From Mycoplasmataceae bacterium (GTDB lineage Bacteria; Bacillota_I; Bacilli_A; Mycoplasmatales; Hepatoplasmataceae), in the NCBI GenBank assembly GCA_013139135.1, contig WTBJ01000006.1, positions 1 to 62,778 on the forward strand: a stretch of 62,778 nt of DNA. The letters run 5' to 3'. Shown one piece after another: positions 18,171 to 30,410 of this stretch. Positions within the stretch are counted from its first letter, which is position 1, and each line of letters opens with the position of its first letter. Under the pieces are notes generated by a model, which was not told the DNA's origin, made no database searches, and worked only from the letters and a program-made list of their open reading frames with translations. Position numbers and translations under genes: made by a program.

Positions 18171-21100
18171 AAATAAAAAAAAGAATTTTAATAAAAATAC
18201 TATTAGCTTAATCTTAATTGGTTTTATTTTTATTTGCGCCATAATTGGTTCTGCATTTGCAATTTCAGCGACGGTCAAAAATAATTCGTATGTAACTGCG
18301 GATAAATATCAAAGTCACTATGAAATTGATGTTACAGTTGATGGTCTTTCTGATGACCCTTCTGAAAATGAATATAATTTGGAAGATATTGCTTCTTTAA
18401 TTGATGATCGTTTTGAGGTTGCGGGCGTTAACCAAGCTCAGGTATTTACAAAAGGGGAAGACGAATTAATGATTGCTTTCCCTCTTTTGGGAATTGATAA
18501 TGAGACCCCATTTTCTTGAATATCTCAAGAAAGATTATTGGAAGACATAGCTATTGGTTATTTTTCTGCCTTTACTAATGAAACAATCGAATTGAGAACT
18601 GTCTTTGGTGATTCGATTTTTTATTTGGACAGCGATGGACAAAGTGCTCGAGCAGCAACTAATGATGAATTAAAACCGGATGACACAACAACAACAGACC
18701 CGACCGACCCAACAAATTTAAATTATTTATCATCAACTTCGATAATTACCGATACAACCTCTCCACAGATTTTTTCTCGCGCAGATGTTAAATATAATAA
18801 TGGTAAATCATATTTTGAATTAACTTTAGGTGAGACACCTTCTATTTCTTCTTCGGTGAATGTTTTTGATCAATTTAATCTTGTAATTTCTGAAATTTAT
18901 AATTATTCATTGCAAAAACCAGTTATTGGCCAAGTGTATATGTGATCTGGGTATGATACTTACTCTAATTTAATTAATAAATTAGATCCCGAAGGTTATG
19001 CACAAGCATCGGCGGTTGCTTCAAGTAGTCCAATTTCAGTAACTAATCCAGCTGTAGATGATGAAACAGAACCGACAACATCGTCAGCCTCAATTGACCC
19101 TTTATTAATTTATGCGTTTACAGACCCATATACAGATGAAATTTCAACAGTGCAAAGAACATCATCGAAACCATTTCTTATCACTTCAACAACTTCACAT
19201 ATTGATTCTCTTTCTAGATACAATCATAATAGTGACGGAACATATTTTTTAAATTGGTATCCAGATCAAGCATTAACTTCTAATGAAGCAAATAATATTG
19301 CAAATAAAATTAATTTTGCTACTCAACAAGAGTTAAGTTTTGATTTAGTTTCTGCAATGTTTATTTATAATGATGAAAATGAAGAAATGATGAAAATAGT
19401 TATTTTAGTTTTTTCAACAATCATTATCTTATTAACGATATTTATGATTTGATATTTGGGACTTTTAGGAATAATTGCAGCTTCATTATTAGTTTTAATG
19501 GGGGCACTATTTATTTTTATTGGTTCAATATCTGGAGTTAGTCTCTCCTTTTTATTTGTTGGTGTTTTATTCCTTTTTTGATTTGTAACTTTATTATTAA
19601 TAGTATTTGTTGGTTCTATTTTTAAAAATAATCGCGATCAATCAATTAGTATTGGGAAAAAATATCAAAAAAATATGGCATATATTTCCAATAAAATTTT
19701 AATCCCAATAATGATATTTGTCATTATTACCGTAATTTTTGGTCTTATTGCCCCAATATGAATATCAATTGTAATTTTAGTTAATGTGGTTTATTTTGTG
19801 ATTATGCTTTTTTTCATTTTAATAGTTTTACCTTATTGTTTTTATTTGATAGATTTATTTTTCAACTATTCAAAAACAATTCCAACAGAAACATTTAAAT
19901 CATGAAATTATTTAATTGGTTCATTTCAAACAACTCATCTTGATAACGATAAAATATGAAACATGATTAAACCGTTCAAGACAAAATCATCTTCATTAAT
20001 TTTTATTACCTCAATGATTGTTTTTAGTGTTTTAACGCTAGGTGTTTTTGGGATTATTTTTAGTGCCAATGGTTCTGGATTGAATCTTTCTGGATCTTCA
20101 AATAGTTATTATAATTACAATGTTGTTTCAAGTTTAAATGGTGATTCACAAGAAATTTATGATCAATACATTAATGAATTTAATACTGAGGAATACGTAA
20201 ATAGTTCGCCTATTGATTCAGATGATCCATACATGCAACAAGATAACTTTGATAATTTACAAGACTATGAAGATGATATTGAAGCTATTTTTGATGATGC
20301 CGGCGTTAATGTTTCAAACATTAATTTGGTTCGAAATGATAAATTCATTAGTAATGAAATAATTATGCCAGATTCGTCTAACAATGGATTTCATCTTGAA
20401 TTTTTATATACTTATGGATATCAAATTCAGTCCACTTCAAAAATGACTGCATCTCAGCAAGAGGAAATCCAAACTGCTTTAAATGAAATTCAATTTAAGG
20501 GATATATTAATTCAACTGATGTGGAACAAGACTTGAATTTTGCCTTACAAACTACTACAGGTTCATTATATGAAAATCAAGATTACTATGTCCCTTATAC
20601 TGTTAAAAGCGATAGTTTAAGCATCTTCATTGCCTTGTTGATTGCGGTGTTTGCCTTGCTGATTTTTATGACAATTTTTTATGGTTGATTAGATGCTTTT
20701 ATGACATTATCATTATTGACCTTTGAAGTTATTTTTGCTTTTGCAATGATGATGATTTTATGGGTTCCATTTGGAATTGGCTTTTGAATTGCTTTAATGA
20801 CAATTACATTCTTTTCATTAATAACAAAATCGAGTATTAGTTCAAAATCAACTAGAGAAATAAAAATTTTACACGAAAGATCGAGTGATTTATACTTTGA
20901 TATCTATGACAAAAAATCTAAAAACATATTTAACATTTCCCTTCTTTTTTATGGTTTAAGTTTTATTTTGTTCGCTTTAAGTATTTCTTATATTGGGATT
21001 ATCGCAGTATCTGGAATGGTTGCATTGTTTTTAACAATTCCATTAATAATCTTTTTAAATTCAACAATTTATCCATTTTTAACTTCTAAGTTAAAATATC

Positions 21101-21201
21101 AAAAAGATAATCGAAAAAAATTGCGACATGAAAAAGATGAAGCTCTAGTCGGAAAAGAAGGAATTATTTCTGAGGAATATATTGAAGGAATAAATAAATA
21201 A
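18163..21201 (+). CDS. secDF: Fused SecDF protein-export membrane protein
   Basis: This 1012-residue fused SecD-SecF assists the SecYEG channel using the membrane potential. The architecture is: N-terminal helix (about 12-35), a large external domain (about 40-410), six transmembrane helices (about 415-620), then a second unit with a helix near 612-635, an external domain (about 640-820), and a second block of helices ending near 970 before a basic cytoplasmic tail. The external domains are rich in Ser/Thr/Asp and poorly conserved, and the classic SecD/SecF motifs are hard to see, so this is a divergent mollicute form. It overlaps the preceding gene by 8 nt and shares its final A with the hisS ATG. 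Confidence 0.75.
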
Positions 21202-22442
21202 TGAATAAAGTAAAAGGAACAAAAGACTATTTTGATAGTGAAATAGATTCTTTTGCAAAGGCGCGAGAAACACTTTTCAAAATTGCAAACAATTTTGCCT
21301 TTAGCGAAGTCATTACTCCAATTCTTGAACATGAAGAATTATTTAAGCGTTTTTTAGGTCTTGAAACAGATATCATCACTAAAGAAATGTATCGGTTAAA
21401 TGATAAGAAAAACCGGGCATTAGTTTTACGTCCTGAGGGGACAGCACCAATCTCAAGAATGGTTCTTGAAAATAAATTATTAAAACAAAACCAGACTAAA
21501 CGATTATTTTATTTTGGGCCAATGTTTCGTTATGAACGACCACAAAAAGGCCGTCAACGTGAATTTTATCAATTTGGCGTTGAATTATTTAATGATAAAA
21601 CAATCTTTTCAAATCTACTAATAATTCAATTTTGTCAGACAATTTTGCAAGAATTTGCAATTACTAAGTTTAAATTACAACTTAATTCACTTGGTTCTTT
21701 AGCGACTAGAAAAAAATATTTAGTTGTTTTGAAAAAATATTATGAAGATAATAAAACAAAATTAAGTTCTGATTCGCAAGAACGTATTGAAAAAAATGTT
21801 TTAAGAATTTTAGATTCAAAATTAATCGAAGATAAAAAAATAAATTTAAAAGCACCAAAAATTAGTCAATATTGATCAGAAGATGAAAAGAGCGCTTTTA
21901 ATCAAACCATTGAGCTTTTACAAGCTTGTAAAATTGATTATGAAATTAACTATCAACTTGTTCGTGGTCTTGATTATTACAATGATTTTATTTTTGAATT
22001 TATAAGCACTGATACAAAAAACTTAGGAGCAAGCGCAACACTTATCGCCGGCGGTCGTTATGACGGCTTAATAAATCAATTAGATAAAAATGAACATGCC
22101 TATGCAATTGGTTTTGCTTTGGGAGTTGAAAGATTATTGCTTGCAAGCGCAAAAGAATTTAAAAAACCAACATTAAAAATTGGAGACTATTACATTATTC
22201 CGCTCAATAATGAATATAATTTAATTGCAGCAAAAATCTTTGATCAACTTCGAAAAATGGATTACAAAATATTTATTAATTATGATGATCAAAAATTAGC
22301 GAAAAAAATTTCTCAAGCCGCTAAACATAATTACACTAATGTAATTATTGTTGGGGAAGAAACAAATAATAATAATGTTATTATTAAAAATTTAATAACA
22401 AGAAAACAAGAAGAAATAGAAATAAATAAGATAGGAACATAA
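21201..22442 (+). CDS. hisS: Histidine-tRNA ligase
   Basis: This 413-residue class II synthetase charges tRNA-His. It starts GTKDYF, typical of HisRS. Motif 2 (FGPMFRYERPQKGRQREFYQ) is followed by the histidine-specific LVRGLDYYNDFIFEF and AGGRYDGL. Motif 3 is in GFALGVERLL. The C-terminal anticodon-binding domain is complete. The start codon overlaps the stop of secDF (TAATG) and the last A of its stop begins the next gene. One TGA Trp codon is used. Confidence 0.96.
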
Positions 22443-22804
22443 TGGCAATAAAAAGTAAAAAAACAATAATTGGAAAACATGCACTAATATTAATTGTTAG
22501 AGGTGAAAAGGAACTAGCCTCGCAAGTATTTGTTTACGATCAAATTCGCGAAGTTAGAGCAAATTTGGAGACAATGGAGGTAAAAGTTTTGATGAGTTAT
22601 GATGAAGCATATTTTCGTGTTTTTAGTCTACCTGTTGAAAAAGATTGATCAGAAGCTGAAATTAAAAAAAATCAGGAAAACATTTTGAAATTTTATAATA
22701 ATTTATTAAATGCTGCCTCTAAGTTTTCTCACGAAGAATTAACAACAATGGCTAAACAACAAAATCAACGTTTGATAAATAATAAAAAAGGTAAAAAAGA
22801 TTAG
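22442..22804 (+). CDS. Unknown 120-residue cytoplasmic protein
   Basis: The protein is unrecognised. The N-terminal 65 residues look like a small alpha/beta domain (KHALILIVRGEKELASQ, then VKVLMSYDEAYFRVFS). The C-terminal half is helical and Lys/Asn-rich. It begins at the last base of the hisS stop and ends at the first base of the next GTG start, so it is tightly coupled to both neighbours. Confidence 0.65.
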
Positions 22805-22971
22805 TGGATTGATTTTTTTTAATTACAATCATCATTTTAGGCACAATCACTTTTTTATTGGCTTTGCTTTGAACTATTATGTGAGTGCTACAATTTATTT
22901 ATAAAAAAAATCATCCAAATTGAGCTGAAGAAGCTGAAGAACATAAAAGATTAAAGGAACAAAATGACTAA
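22804..22971 (+). CDS. Small membrane protein (55 residues)
   Basis: A GTG start overlaps the preceding TAG stop (TAGTG). The first 33 residues form one hydrophobic helix rich in Ile/Leu/Trp (four TGA codons read as Trp). A charged tail EEAEEHKRLKEQND follows. It overlaps the DJ-1 gene start by 8 nt. The continuous overlap chain with both neighbours is the main support. Function unknown. Confidence 0.6.
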
Positions 22972-23509
22972 GAAAATTTTAATTATTGCAGCAAATGGTG
23001 TTGAGGACATCGAAATGATTGCAACTAACGATTTGTTAAAACGAGCAAACATTGATGTTGATATTGCGACCAAAACAGATATATTAGTTACGAGTTATGG
23101 AATTAATATTGTTTCTCAATTGTCGTTTATAGTCGCTCTTAAAAATTTAACTCAATATGATGGGCTATTTATTCCCGGCGGAAGTCATATTTCTTTATTG
23201 GAAGAAGATGAAGCGGTTGAAGTAATAATAAATCACTTCAATAGTAAGAACAAGGTTATTGGTGCAATTTGTGCCGGGCCGACATTATTGGCAACAAAAG
23301 GAATTTTGGAAGGCAAAGAGGCGATTTGTTACCCTGGGAAAAAAGAACGAGCAATTTTGCTTAAAAACAAAGCAATAATTCCAAATCCAAATTGTAAACC
23401 AAATAATAAATGTGAGGTTGTTGTTTCTGGAAAAATTGTGACAGGTTTAATGATGGATTCAACTTTCGCCTTTGTACGAAAGTTTATTCAAATTATTGAA
23501 AAGTATTAA
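22964..23509 (+). CDS. DJ-1/PfpI family protein
   Basis: This 181-residue protein of the DJ-1/ThiJ/PfpI superfamily has the nucleophile-elbow cysteine in GAICAGP (about residue 105), the conserved Glu in GVEDIEM (about 14-17), and FIPGGSH. Members act as stress-protective hydrolases or deglycases, and the exact reaction of this one is unknown. It overlaps the small membrane protein gene and is followed 3 nt later by aspS. Confidence 0.88.
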   Translation: MTKKILIIAANGVEDIEMIATNDLLKRANIDVDIATKTDILVTSYGINIVSQLSFIVALKNLTQYDGLFIPGGSHISLLEEDEAVEVIINHFNSKNKVIGAICAGPTLLATKGILEGKEAICYPGKKERAILLKNKAIIPNPNCKPNNKCEVVVSGKIVTGLMMDSTFAFVRKFIQIIEKY

Positions 23510-23512
23510 AAA

Positions 23513-25246
23513 ATGAAAACAATAAGTTATTTAACAACAAAAAATATCGGGCAAAAAATCACAATTAACGGTTGAGTAAAAAAGACTCGCCGCTTAGGTG
23601 AATTAATTTTCCTTGATTTAAGACAACAAAATCATTTGACACAAATCGTTGTTAATAAAAAATCGTCTTCTTATGAACTTGCTTTATCACTTCGTTCTGA
23701 AGATGTAATTTCTGTAGTGGGGAAAGTAGTTTTACGAAAATCCAAAAATGATAAAATATTGACTGGGCATATTGAGATATTTGCTAATGAGATTAGTTTA
23801 ATTTCTAAAGCCAAAAATCCCCCACTAATTTTAGAAGAAAAAACGGATGCTCTTGAGGAATTACGAATGGAATATCGTTATTTAGATTTAAGAAGACCCA
23901 ATCTTAATAAAATGATAAGAATTCGTTCGCAATTTAATCAATTACTTCGAACACATTTTCTTGAAGAATCCTTCATTGAAATTGAAACTCCTTATATTAC
24001 TAAACCAACTATTGGTGGTGCTGGTGAATTAAAAATTCTTTCTCAAAACCATCCGAATAAGTACTATTCTCTAACGCAATCACCGCAGATTTATAAACAA
24101 TTATTAATGTATGGCGGTTTTGAAAAGTATTTTCAAATTGCAAGGTGCTTTCGTGATGAAGATTCTAGGGCGGATCGCCAACTTGAATTTAGTCAACTAG
24201 ATTTAGAATTAACTTTTACTTCAGAACAAGAAGTTAAATCATATATTGAATCTTTGTTTGTTAAAATATTTAAACAATTTTTAAATCAAAAATTAAAAAC
24301 CCCCTTTTTAAATCTCTCTTATGAAACAGCATTAAATAATTATGGTTCAGATAAACCTGATTTACGTTTTGATTATCAATTAATTGATTTATCAGCAATC
24401 TTTTCTAAGAGTGTAATTCCTTTTTTTGCAACTAAATTTAATCAAAAAAATATTAATTTAGATGAAAAAAAAGTCATCAAAGCAGTTTGTTTTGAACAAA
24501 ATTTATCAAATAATTTACTCAAAAAAATAGATCAAGATTTAAAACAACAAAAATCGTCAGGAATGTTTGTTGTTAAAATTGAAAATCAAAAACCGATTAA
24601 TAAAAATGCTGGATTATTGAATGATGAAGAATTAAAACAATTACTAAAACTTGTAAACAAGAAAAGTTTTAGTTGTTTAATTATTGTTGATGAATGAAAA
24701 AAATCCTGTGAATTCACCGGTAAAATTCGCTTAAGTGTTGCTAAGGATTTGGATTTAATTGATGAAAAAAAGATGTCAATTTTATGAATTACAGATTGAC
24801 CACTTTTTGGTTTAAATGAAAACAAAGACCTCGAATCACTTCATAATCCTTTTAGTGCAATTGCTTTAAAAGACCAAAAGTCTTTCGCGGAAATGATGAA
24901 TACAAATAAATTAAATTATGAAAATGTTTTAAAACTAAAATCTCAAGCTTATGATTTGGTTTTAAATGGTAGTGAAATTGGCGGTGGTGCGATTAGAATT
25001 AATGATCGCAAGCAACAAGAACAAATTTTTCATGTTTTGGGAATTTCAACTTCAGAATTAGAAAAAGCATTTGCTTGATTTTTGAAAGCGCAAGAATTTG
25101 GTATCCCTCAACATGGCGGAATTGCTCTTGGAATCGATCGAATTTTAGCAGTTCTTTTTAATGTTAGATCAATTAGGGATGTTATTGCTTTTCCAAAATC
25201 TTCTTCTGGAATTGATAATATGATGAAGGCACCAATTACAAAATAA
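23513..25246 (+). CDS. aspS: Aspartate-tRNA ligase
   Basis: This 577-residue class IIb synthetase has an N-terminal OB-fold for the anticodon (GWVKKTRRLGELIFLDLRQ) and the bacterial motif YRYLDLRR. The active site includes TQSPQIYKQLLM and FRDEDSRADRQ (motif 2). The insertion domain is shorter and divergent. Motif 3 is GIALGIDRILAVLF. Full length for the bacterial type. The start at 23513 is 3 nt after the DJ-1 stop. It uses several TGA Trp codons. Confidence 0.96.
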
Positions 25247-25257
25247 GGACTATAAAT

Positions 25258-26298
25258 ATGACAATAAATGATTTTTTAAAACAGAAAATGCAAGGTTCAA
25301 AAGATCCCTTTGCAGTCAGGAATAAACGTTTTCGGATTCTATCTGTTGATGGTGGCGGTCTCAAAGGGATGTTTACTGCTTATGCAATTTTAAAATTGAA
25401 GGAGGAATATAATATTGATCTTTTTGAAGAATTTGATATGTTTGTCGGAACCTCAACAGGATCAATTATTATTGGCGCTCTTCTTTCTGGATGAACTGCT
25501 CAAGAAATTTATAATGAATATTTAAACGGACAAACATTGATGTTTGGCAAGCCTTATACTTTTAGAGAACAAATGACAAAATTACTTTATGCAAGATATG
25601 ATGATAGTTTAATTAATGAATCACTTAAAAAAACACTGGGTGATAAAACAATAGCTGAAATTGAAAAACTTCATAATAAGCCATTCATTATTGCAGCAAC
25701 AAATATGAATGAATCTAAACCGATTATGTTCGGTTCATCACATTTTAAATCATTAAATAAAAGATACAATAGTCTTCCGTTGTGACAAATGGTTAGAGCT
25801 TCAGCAGCAGCACCATTTTATCTAGAACCAATCAAAGAGGAAACAACAGGAGCGAATCTTTTTGATGGTGGTGTTTGAGCAAACAATCCCGCTCTAATGG
25901 CAATTGTTCTTGCTCAAGGAGATTTAAATATTGATTTAAAAAACATTGAAATGCTCTCTTTCGGACAAACTTTCATTGAAGGAATTTCAATTGAACCTTC
26001 GAAAGGAAAAGATTTACTTAAAAATCCATCAAAAAATGCAATTGGTCTTTTAGCTTATTCCGCTCTATATGCCAATCAAAATTTTGACACTTTTGCGGCT
26101 TCACTATTATTGAAAAATCGATTATTGAGATATTCACCTCGTGAGGCAAATATTCATGGTCGTGTTGATAAAGTTAATAAAGACTATATTGAATATTGTC
26201 GTCAAAGTTGAGAAACTAATAAGGAATATATTGTTGAATTCATCAAGACTGGAAGAAACAATAATTATCACCTTGGAGAAACAAAAAGATATAACTAA
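25258..26298 (+). CDS. Patatin-like phospholipase
   Basis: This 346-residue patatin-fold lipid acyl hydrolase has oxyanion hole DGGGLKG, nucleophile Ser66 in GTSTGS (GxSxG) and the catalytic dyad Asp203 in FDGGVWANNP. No signal peptide is seen, so it probably acts on the inner membrane leaflet or on imported lipid. Wall-less bacteria depend on host lipids, so a role in fatty-acid release or membrane remodelling is plausible. It starts 11 nt after aspS with a GGACTATAAAT leader, a weak RBS. Three TGA Trp codons are used. Confidence 0.9.
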
Positions 26299-26304
26299 TT
26301 GAGT

Positions 26305-26310
26305 TATAAT
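26305..26310 (+). promoter_or_regulatory. TATAAT box 11 nt before 26322 gene
   Basis: TATAAT at 26305-26310 lies just after the patatin stop and 11 nt before the ATG at 26322, with no Shine-Dalgarno between them. Confidence 0.45.
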
Positions 26311-26321
26311 ATAAATTAATT

Positions 26322-26846
26322 ATGGAATTTAAATTTACGATAATTCAACCATTATGAACAACATCAGCAGAATCTAGTAATTGAGGCGGATATATTGGTA
26401 TCTTTTTTATGTTTGTCGTAATTATTGGTTTTGGGGTTGGTGCAGTCTATTATGCTAAATGGTTAAAATATGGACCAAAATGAAAAAGATTTGTTTCCAA
26501 TACTAAAAAAAGGTTTACTGGAAAACTAGATAAATCTGGACCAAAGGTCCAAAAAGGCGCTGTTATTACAAATATTTCAACCACTGAAAAATTGGATGCA
26601 AATATTGAAACAGCAAAAACCCCTCAAGAATTACTTGAGGCACAAAATGCTAAAATCTCTCATGATCGCCAGGTTAAAGTTCTTGAACAAAAATTAGTAA
26701 CTGAAGCCGAATTGGCAAAAGAAAAACAAGAGGATAAAGCTGCTGCCTTAGCCGAAAAAGAACGTTACAAAGACGAAGTTAAGACAGAAAAAGAAGCAAA
26801 AAAAGCTGAAAAATCAGAAAAAAAAGCTGAGAAAAAGAAGGAGTAA
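26322..26846 (+). CDS. Unknown membrane-anchored protein with Lys/Glu/Ala-rich tail
   Basis: This 174-residue protein has a short N-terminal segment, one transmembrane helix (about residues 26-45), a basic stretch, then a long highly charged helix rich in Lys, Glu and Ala (about 90-174) that is likely a coiled coil or extended helix. No domain is recognised. It is followed 6 nt later by a UPF0154 protein. It may act as a cytoplasmic scaffold tethered to the membrane (inference). Confidence 0.7.
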
Positions 26847-26852
26847 ATTATT

Positions 26853-27101
26853 ATGTATGGAGGATGAATGGCCACAGCGATAGTTTTTATTTGTTTAACA
26901 CCAATCGTTGCTTTTTTAGGATATTTTATCACTAAAAAACTAATTGAAAAACAATTAAAAGAAAACCCACCAATAAGTGAAGCACAAATTAGAGCAATGT
27001 TTCAATCAATGGGAAGAAAACCATCAGAGGCACAAATTCGAAACGTTATGCAATCAATGAAGAATGCAAAACGTCGAGATAAATATAGTAAAAGAAAATA
27101 A
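26853..27101 (+). CDS. UPF0154 family membrane protein (YneF-like)
   Basis: This 82-residue protein has one N-terminal transmembrane helix and the diagnostic UPF0154 block: FITKKLIEKQLKENPP, then RAMFQSMGRKPSEAQI. Start at 26853 after AAGAAGGAG. The TGA at 26865 encodes Trp, so the real start is upstream of the internal ATG at 26868. The family is widespread in Firmicutes and mollicutes with unknown function. Confidence 0.88.
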
Positions 27102-27106
27102 GCGCA

Positions 27107-27904
27107 TTGAGTGATAATTTAACAACAAAAACTACCAAAACTACAAAAACAGCAAAAACTTTTCACAATATTTTATGAAGTAAATATTTTTTACCTACTC
27201 TTTATTTCATTTTTATTGCGATTGGAATTATTCAAATCATTTTATATAGTAAAGAAATATATTCACCAATCCATGAGAATAGCGCTGAATGAAATTCATA
27301 TTGACGTGGTTGACTTGTTTTATTTTTTTCAATCACCGGTTCGTTGAGTGCAGTAACCGGAACTTTTTTTATAAATCGTCGGTCAAAAAAATGGATTTAT
27401 CCTCAAATGTGAACTATGCCAGCAATGACATTAGCGATGATTTTTTCATTGTTACCTCTACAAGCACTTCAATGAATCCTAACTATTATTCCTTTGACAA
27501 TACTTTATCGAACTTGAAACAAAGATGATCCTCAATCTTTTAAACCAAAAAAATTATCGAGTTCATCAATTTTGATTTCACTTATTGTTTGTGTTCTTCT
27601 TACTTTTACGTTAGGTTTTCTTGTTTCTTCAATCAATAACTGAATAAACACGGATATTAAGTACTTTGATGCCTTCCCATATGTTGATTCGGCAATTTTA
27701 GTCTTTTCAATTTATGCCCCGTTCCTTATTGCGAAAAGTTATTGAGCCGGTAATTATTTTTATTTTATTGCAAATTTTATAGCGATAATTTTATTTATAA
27801 TTATTGGTAACTATGTTCTCGTTTTGATTAATTTAGTTTTTTTATTTTATTGTTTCGTCGGCACCTTTTCATGAATTGGTTTGTATCATGGGATTAATGA
27901 ATAA
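27107..27904 (+). CDS. Second, divergent PnuC-like transporter (TTG start)
   Basis: The 265 residues are visible only when many TGA codons are read as Trp. About seven hydrophobic helices are present. The region SLSAVTGTFFINRRSKKW and the C-terminal stretch DSAILVFSIYAPFLIAKSYWAG-NYFYFIANF line up by pattern with the DSASTTLSLYGMLLM-NYR region of PnuC at 16025. No ATG occurs in frame before residue 110, and an in-frame stop at 27089-27091 limits the start, so TTG at 27107 is chosen. It may import a different vitamin or nucleoside from the first copy. Confidence 0.65.
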
Positions 27905-27969
27905 ATTTATATATATTAACCATTTTAAAAAATTTATTCATTAACTTTCAAAATGGTAAAATTTAATTA

Positions 27970-28476
27970 ATGTTTAATAATAAACTCTCCACGAACAAAA
28001 TTACAAAAACCGATAATAAACTTTTCATTAGTTGGGCAAAAAAAAATCCGTTCTTATTTAATAATCCGAATTTTTTGACAGGTTTATACAATATAAATAG
28101 ATCGAAGAAAATCACAAAAAATGAATTAGAATTTTCTTTTTTTAATCGTGTTGTTTTAAATAATAAATATGAATTAGGTTTTAATCAATCATTTGTTTTG
28201 AATTCAAATTCAAAACTTAATAATTATGTTGAGCAGTTTATTTTTGATAATTTAAATAAATCGGATAATTTTATTAATTTCATCATATTTTATAATGAAA
28301 TTACAAAATATATTATTTCAAAAGAACAAAAAGATTGAAAAAGAGAATTTGATTTATTGAACATTTATTGAAAATTTTTAGATGATTTAGAACATGGAAC
28401 AGAAATTGATTTTAATAATTGAGTGATTTATATTAATAAAAATATTTATCAAAACCAGAAAGGATTCAACAAATAA
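27970..28476 (+). CDS. Unknown 168-residue protein upstream of parE
   Basis: The protein is rich in Asn, Phe, Lys and Ile, with no signal peptide or membrane helix. Four TGA Trp codons occur in the C-terminal part, including [24 protein letters not shown] box lies 7 nt before the ATG with no RBS. Its stop overlaps the parE ATG by one base, so it is the first gene of the topoisomerase IV unit. Function unknown. Confidence 0.65.
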
Positions 28477-30410
28477 TGCGTGACAAATATGATGCTAGTT
28501 CAATAGAAGTTATTGAAAGTTTAGAAGCCGTTCGTAAACGGCCGGGTATGTATATTGGTGATACTGGAACTAGAGGTTTACATCACTTATTAAAAGAAAT
28601 TATTGATAATTCAATTGATGAACATCTTGCTGGTTTTGCAACCGTAATTTCTGTTGAATTAATTTCTGGTAATGTTATTTCTGTAGAAGATAATGGTCGA
28701 GGGATTCCTGTTGATATTCACTCAAAAACAAATCGTCCCGCTGTTGAAACCATCTTTACAACACTTCATGCTGGTGGTAAATTTGGCGGGGTGAATTCAA
28801 GTTATAAAATTTCTGGAGGTCTACATGGTGTTGGTTCTTCAGTTGTTAATGCTTTATCATCTTCTGTCAAGGTCATTGTTTGAAAAAATAAATTTGAATA
28901 TCACATTGATTTTTCTCATGGTGGTAAAAAAATTACACCACTCAAAAAGATAGGACCAACGCTAAAAACCGGAACAAAAGTAACTTTTAAAACAGACAAA
29001 GAAATTTTTAAATCAGTTACTTTTAATTCTCAAACAATTAAGGATTTGCTCAAGGAACTTTCTTATTTAAATCCTGGTTTAAAATTGTTTTTTAACGATG
29101 TTAAAAATGAAGAAAAATATGAGTTTTTTCAACCACAGGGTTTAAGAGCTTTTGTTGATGATTTAACAAAAGAACAAACAAAGATCTCAAAAACTTACGC
29201 TTTCACTGCTGAATCAAGCGAAATGCAAATTAAGATTGCCTTTATTTGGACCACAACAAATCAAGAAAATATTCATTCATTTGTAAATAATATTATTACT
29301 CCTGATGGAGGATCTCATGAAAAATCCTTTAAATTTGGTTTGACTAAAGCGATGAATGAATATGCAGTTGAAAATAAATTACAGCAAAATGGTAAAGCAT
29401 TAGAGGGTGCCGACACTAGAGAGGGTTTATTTGCGGTAATTTCATTATATTTAATGGAAAAATATTTGCAATTTGAGGGACAAACCAAATCAAAACTTTC
29501 TTCAAACGAAGCAAAAGCTTTTGGTGATAAAATAATTTATGAACAAATTAAACATTATTTAAATAAAAATCCCCAAGATGCAAAGAAAATTATTGAAAAG
29601 GCTTATTCTTCAAAACGTGCTAAAGAGGCGGCAAGAAGGGCAAGAGAAGTCTCTCGAGAACTTTCAAGTGCAAAAAATAAATCATTTGCTGGTAAATTGG
29701 TAACTGCTCAATCAAGAAAAGCAGAAGAACGAGAACTATTTATTGTTGAGGGTGATTCTGCTGGAGGTTCTGCTAAATTAGGAAGAGACCGCAAAACTCA
29801 GGCAATCTTACCGTTAAAAGGGAAGATTGTAAATACTGAACGAGCAACATTAAAAACAATTCTTGGTAATGACGAATTATCAATGGCGATTCATGCTATT
29901 GGTGGTGGTCTTGGTGAAGATTTTAATATTAAAAAAGCTAATTATGGAAAAGTTATTATTATGACTGATGCTGACACTGATGGTGCTCATATTCAAGCAC
30001 TTTTATTAACTTTTTTCTATCGTTTTATGAAGCCATTAGTAGATGCTGGAATGGTTTATATTGCTTTGCCGCCATTATTTAAAGTTAAAAATACTAAAAC
30101 AAAAAAATCAGTTTATGCTTGATCAATATCTGAATTAGATCATATAAAAGAAAAACAATCAAGTTATGAAATTCAACGTTATAAAGGACTTGGAGAAATG
30201 AATTATCAACAATTATGAGAAACAACAATGAATCCAAATACACGAACTTTAATTCAAGTTTCTGGAACAAATGATGAATCTGCAAATAAAATTATCATTA
30301 CTTTGATGGGCCAGGACGCCGCTGTCAGAAGAGAATGAATTGAGGAAAATGTTGAATTTAGTCTTGATGATAATGTTCAAGATAATCTAATAGGAGAAGA
30401 ACATGTCTAA
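28476..30410 (+). CDS. parE: DNA topoisomerase IV subunit B
   Basis: This 644-residue ATPase subunit decatenates daughter chromosomes with ParC. It has the GHKL ATP-binding motifs ([33 protein letters not shown]), the Toprim motif [10 protein letters not shown], and [10 protein letters not shown]. The ending [17 protein letters not shown] is ParE-like. Distinguishing it from GyrB rests on pairing with a ParC-like gene and on IVNTER. It overlaps parC by 8 nt. A preceding AAAGGATTC site supports the ATG. Confidence 0.95.

Noticed and set aside
27919-27957. 8-bp inverted repeat (ACCATTTT / AAAATGGT) with a 23-nt loop
   Set aside because: The long loop and lack of a T-tract make it a weak terminator; could be chance in AT-rich sequence.
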